Assembly (NCBI GenBank): GCA_003158415.1
Contig: PMJA01000222.1
Span: 1-7,205 of the forward strand
Origin: Methylobacter sp.
GTDB taxonomy: Bacteria > Pseudomonadota > Gammaproteobacteria > Methylococcales > Methylomonadaceae
Reading direction: 5' to 3'
Length of the DNA stretch: 7,205 nucleotides
A program made the translations under genes and the position numbers. Below are positions 4,769 through 7,205 of the stretch, in pieces (the stretch's first letter is position 1; each line of letters starts with the position of its first letter). The notes beneath the pieces are model-generated. The model worked only from the letters and a program-made list of their open reading frames with translations. It made no database searches and was not told where the DNA came from.

Positions 4769-6663
4769 TGATGGCTCCGGTTCGCCGTAGGCGGCTTGGG
4801 TTGTTGATCCCCTGAGGGGACTTTGGTTAGCGGTTTTACAAATCTTTCAGTGTTGATCTGTTTAGTTTTTGCCTCTTCCATAATAATCCGTTCAAAATCA
4901 CCTGTCGCGATCCCTCTACGGAGAAGTTCCGGCAAATGTCCGCTGATATTCAGACTAAAGGTAAGCGGATACCCCGATAATACCTCAGGGTTGCTGCCTT
5001 CCAGGCGCAAACCCAGGCGATAATCACCATTGGACAGGTAATTAACCCTAGCTTGCAGGTTATGGTAGGCCAGATTGCGCAAGGCTGAAAAGGCAAGGCT
5101 TTCATTATCTGCTACCGGCCCAAGGTAGCGTATCACACCGGGACTTATTCCGCTAAGCAAGCCATCCTGTAATTCTACCGTATCTGCAGTAAGTCTTAGC
5201 GGCAGCTCGCCATTGAGGGTGCCTGTGCCGGAAATATCCGGATATTGCAAACTGGATAACAATTGTGAAAGATCAACGTCTTTCAGTCGGACTGTCACCG
5301 GAATCGTATGCTGGTCGAGATCCAAAGGCCCCGGCAATATCTCCATGAGACCACTAAACATTGATAGTTTAGCCTGATCCAGAGTCAATATTTTTTCCAG
5401 GTAATGGGCCTTGATCGTCAAATTGTCGGCTGTGATTGCCTTGCCAAATTTAAGTTTCTGGGCGTCTGCGGACAATATCATAGCGGGAAGGGTCAGATCA
5501 GCGCACTCCAATTCGATATTTGCAGCCTCCACCTGCATAGCGCCAGCTATCAATGTCAAGTTTGAGGCTTTCAGCTGTGCAGTCCCGGAACTCTTGCTAT
5601 CGGATTGCCAATGCAATTTCATCAAGCCCTGAATCTTACCTGCAGATATAATCCAGCCACTAGTGGTTTCTTGGCGCCATGGTTTCAGTAATTCAAACAC
5701 TTCACTCGCCGCCATGTCCAGATTGCCATTAATGTCAAGCGCGCGGGGGAATGTCGCCATCGACAAAACAGCGCTGAGCAGAGGTTTACGGTCACGAGTC
5801 AGCATCGCCTTGCCTTCCAGGGTGTCGAAGCTATCAGGGCTTGTCGCATTAAATTCCAGCTGCATAGCCGACAAGCTGGATGCCATCCGGGATAATTTAG
5901 CTGTTCCCACGTTTGCTTTCCAGGTTTCCGGTACTAAGCTGCTTGTGTTTAGCCATTCGACAAGGGGAGCGATATCGGCATGCAGCTTGACTTGTTGCCT
6001 AGGTTGACCCAGATGATCGACAACGAGATCAAAAATCTTGCCATTTGGCATAGCTTCGACAGTCGCTCTCTCTATGCTGAGGCCAGGGCCGAGTGCAAAC
6101 AGAATAGATTGGCTGGCATCCTGAAAGATGGCTTCGAATGAATCCGCTGGTTTACGTTTGATTTCGGCCCGGCCGCCAAAGCGGCTTAAACCCCAAGGTG
6201 TGTGGATATCAAAATCAAGACTTTCTATTGTTAATTTTTCTAGCGGTAGGACTTGCGGCGCGCTCGGACTAACATTTTTTACCCTTGAATTGTCAGTGGG
6301 TTGATAGGCCAACTGCAACTGTACATGACTAACGGTAACAGTTCCGACTTTACGGGATATTAGGTCGTAGTCAACTCTAATATTTTCCAGTTTCGCGGAT
6401 AACTGTCCTACACTAGTTCCGATACCAAATTCCATTGTAGCCAACTCGGCCTGCTTTAAACTAAACCGAAGCCCCGAAAGTTTTGGCGTTGATAGCGATG
6501 TAAGATTAATGAGCTCTTGTAGCCCCCACAGCATCATACTGGATCGGTACCACCAAATGGCGCCACCCATACTCATCAGGACGATCAAAGAGGTAGCAAC
6601 TAGAAACTTGGCGCGATGGGAAAACCAGAGTCGACTTTTAGATGTGTATGATTTTATGGTCAT
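4765..6663 (-). CDS. ydbH: YdbH-family AsmA-like phospholipid transport protein
   Basis: This is the AsmA-like bridge protein of the YdbH group (with TamB and YhdP in E. coli), thought to carry phospholipids from inner to outer membrane along a hydrophobic beta-groove. From the start chosen here it has 632 residues: a short basic cytosolic tail, one membrane anchor (FLVATSLIVLMSMGGAIWWY, about 20-39), then a long periplasmic part of amphipathic strands. Near the C-terminus is the family segment GVIRYLGP (about 509-516), followed by LTFSLNISGHLPELL and a Pro/Lys-rich tail. Operon context with ynbE and ydbL settles the identity. I prefer the ATG at 6663 because the anchor then lies at the usual place. 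An upstream ATG at 6732 would add 23 residues encoded across a palindromic repeat (6697-6721). Neither start has a good ribosome binding site. E. coli YdbH has about 880 residues, so this one is short, yet both ends look intact. Confidence 0.92.
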   Translation of the reverse strand: MTIKSYTSKSRLWFSHRAKFLVATSLIVLMSMGGAIWWYRSSMMLWGLQELINLTSLSTPKLSGLRFSLKQAELATMEFGIGTSVGQLSAKLENIRVDYDLISRKVGTVTVSHVQLQLAYQPTDNSRVKNVSPSAPQVLPLEKLTIESLDFDIHTPWGLSRFGGRAEIKRKPADSFEAIFQDASQSILFALGPGLSIERATVEAMPNGKIFDLVVDHLGQPRQQVKLHADIAPLVEWLNTSSLVPETWKANVGTAKLSRMASSLSAMQLEFNATSPDSFDTLEGKAMLTRDRKPLLSAVLSMATFPRALDINGNLDMAASEVFELLKPWRQETTSGWIISAGKIQGLMKLHWQSDSKSSGTAQLKASNLTLIAGAMQVEAANIELECADLTLPAMILSADAQKLKFGKAITADNLTIKAHYLEKILTLDQAKLSMFSGLMEILPGPLDLDQHTIPVTVRLKDVDLSQLLSSLQYPDISGTGTLNGELPLRLTADTVELQDGLLSGISPGVIRYLGPVADNESLAFSALRNLAYHNLQARVNYLSNGDYRLGLRLEGSNPEVLSGYPLTFSLNISGHLPELLRRGIATGDFERIIMEEAKTKQINTERFVKPLTKVPSGDQQPKPPTANRSHQ

Positions 6664-6696
6664 TAAGTGTGAAATATATTTTATGCCAATCAAACG

Positions 6697-6721
6697 GGTC
6701 AGAGTCTGACCGCAATGCGGT
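6697..6721. repeat. Two overlapping perfect palindromes upstream of ydbH
   Basis: GGTCAGA-G-TCTGACC (6697-6711) is immediately joined to ACCGCA-A-TGCGGT (6709-6721), the two sharing the bases ACC. The GGTCAGAGTCTGACC word is one I associate with REP-like or IS200/RAYT-associated intergenic repeats in gammaproteobacteria. It could instead be an operator pair controlling ydbH. It lies inside the coding region only if the less likely ydbH start at 6732 is used. Confidence 0.45.
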
Positions 6722-6786
6722 AGAAATATCATGCTCGTTGGGTTTCACCATGAATAATTGTGGTGTTTGATATCTAAATTAACATC

Positions 6787-6799
6787 ATCATTTAATGAT
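6787..6799. promoter_or_regulatory. AT-rich palindrome in the divergent intergenic region
   Basis: ATCATT-T-AATGAT is a perfect 6+1+6 inverted repeat lying across the first ATG (6795) of the broken plus-strand gene and upstream of the ydbH operon. The position between divergent genes would suit a shared operator. No known regulator consensus is matched, and a short AT-rich palindrome can arise by chance. Confidence 0.25.
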
Positions 6800-7140
6800 A
6801 ACCTTTAAACGGTCGACACTGTATCTGAATAACGTTTTTCCTGGCTCGGGCCTTGATATCAACAACGAAGATGACGCAAAAACTGTGGTTGATCGTTTGG
6901 TTACCGAGGGCGTTAGTGTTATTTCAGTCTCATTGCAAGGAGGCGGTGAAGGCGTTCGACGCAGAAGCCATCGAACCAGCCGTGAAAGTACATGTTCGCC
7001 ACAAACAACATACACACTACGATCAGCTTCTGATAAAAGAATGGGGGCGAACTGAAACAAGATCGGCCATCGCAGAGAAGTTGGGCCATATTGTGAGCAA
7101 ATGGAGCAGAAAACCGCCTAACAAACTGCCTAAGGCTTAG
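6795..7140 (+). pseudogene. DUF2293-type protein, frameshifted
   Basis: The second half of this region (frame ending with TAG at 7138-7140) encodes AIEPAVKVHVRHKQHTHYDQ, LL, and then a conserved-looking tail (RTETRSAIAEKLGHIVSKW). The RH-x-HT-x-YD-x-LL pattern followed by R-x-x-AR-like and I-x-x-W is the hallmark of DUF2293 domains, whose function is unknown. The open frame that starts at ATG 6795 (MITFKRSTLYLNNVFPG...TVVDRLVTEG) loses this frame near CAAGGAGG (6936-6943). Removing one G at about 6939 would join them as ...SVSLQ-EAVKAFDAEAIEP, giving about 114 residues. No ribosome binding site is seen before 6795. The AAGGAGG at 6937-6943 could act as one for an internal start, but no ATG follows at useful spacing. 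A true frameshift or a sequencing error are both possible, and whether the 5' part belongs to the same gene is less certain than the 3' domain. Confidence 0.55.
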
Positions 7141-7205
7141 CCAAAAACACTTATCAGAACAGTCGGTTGCTGACGCGAGTGGTAACTTCTCATTACCCAC
7201 AGGTA

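Noticed and set aside
6788..7200. Minus-strand frames opposite the DUF2293-type gene
   Set aside because: They are antisense to a recognisable conserved domain, have no ribosome binding sites and are rich in Cys/Phe/Arg as random frames tend to be.

Overview
The window looks like a chromosomal segment of a Gram-negative gammaproteobacterium. The strongest support is an intact ydbH-ynbE-ydbL operon on the minus strand (about 4218-6663), in the same order as in Escherichia coli, plus an outer-membrane-type beta-barrel protein with an N-terminal haem site. The intergenic style and the haem-barrel family recall methanotroph-like (Methylococcales) genomes, but that is an impression, not something the sequence proves.

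Left part (1-956): a four-repeat DUF347 membrane protein on the minus strand, preceded by a leader rich in nested inverted repeats (about 1003-1073). Middle-left (957-2064): an accessory or decaying stretch. It holds a short minus-strand segment resembling the 3' end of a group II intron, a PepSY-domain secreted protein on the minus strand broken by two frameshifts but still flanked by a good ribosome binding site and a hairpin terminator, and a remnant of an ISL3-like insertion sequence (one terminal inverted repeat plus the last ~39 codons of the transposase). This remnant abuts the promoter region of the next gene.

Centre (2065-3919, plus strand): a 452-residue exported protein with one CxxCH haem-c motif just after its signal peptide, followed by a predicted outer-membrane beta-barrel. 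This architecture is like that of Cyc2-type porin-cytochromes. After it comes a small, unrecognised, mostly helical cytosolic protein. A roughly 300-base stretch with hairpins (3920-4217) follows.

Right part (4218-7205): the ydbHEL-type operon, whose products in E. coli form an inner-to-outer-membrane phospholipid transport system: YdbH is the AsmA-like periplasmic bridge, YnbE the outer-membrane lipoprotein partner and YdbL a periplasmic helper. The YdbH here is much shorter than the E. coli protein. Upstream, divergent on the plus strand, is a frameshifted DUF2293-type gene. Several perfect short palindromes lie in the intergenic space between them.

I saw no tRNA, rRNA or CRISPR array. The most interesting items are the haem-barrel protein, the group of decayed elements beside it and the structured leader of the DUF347 gene.
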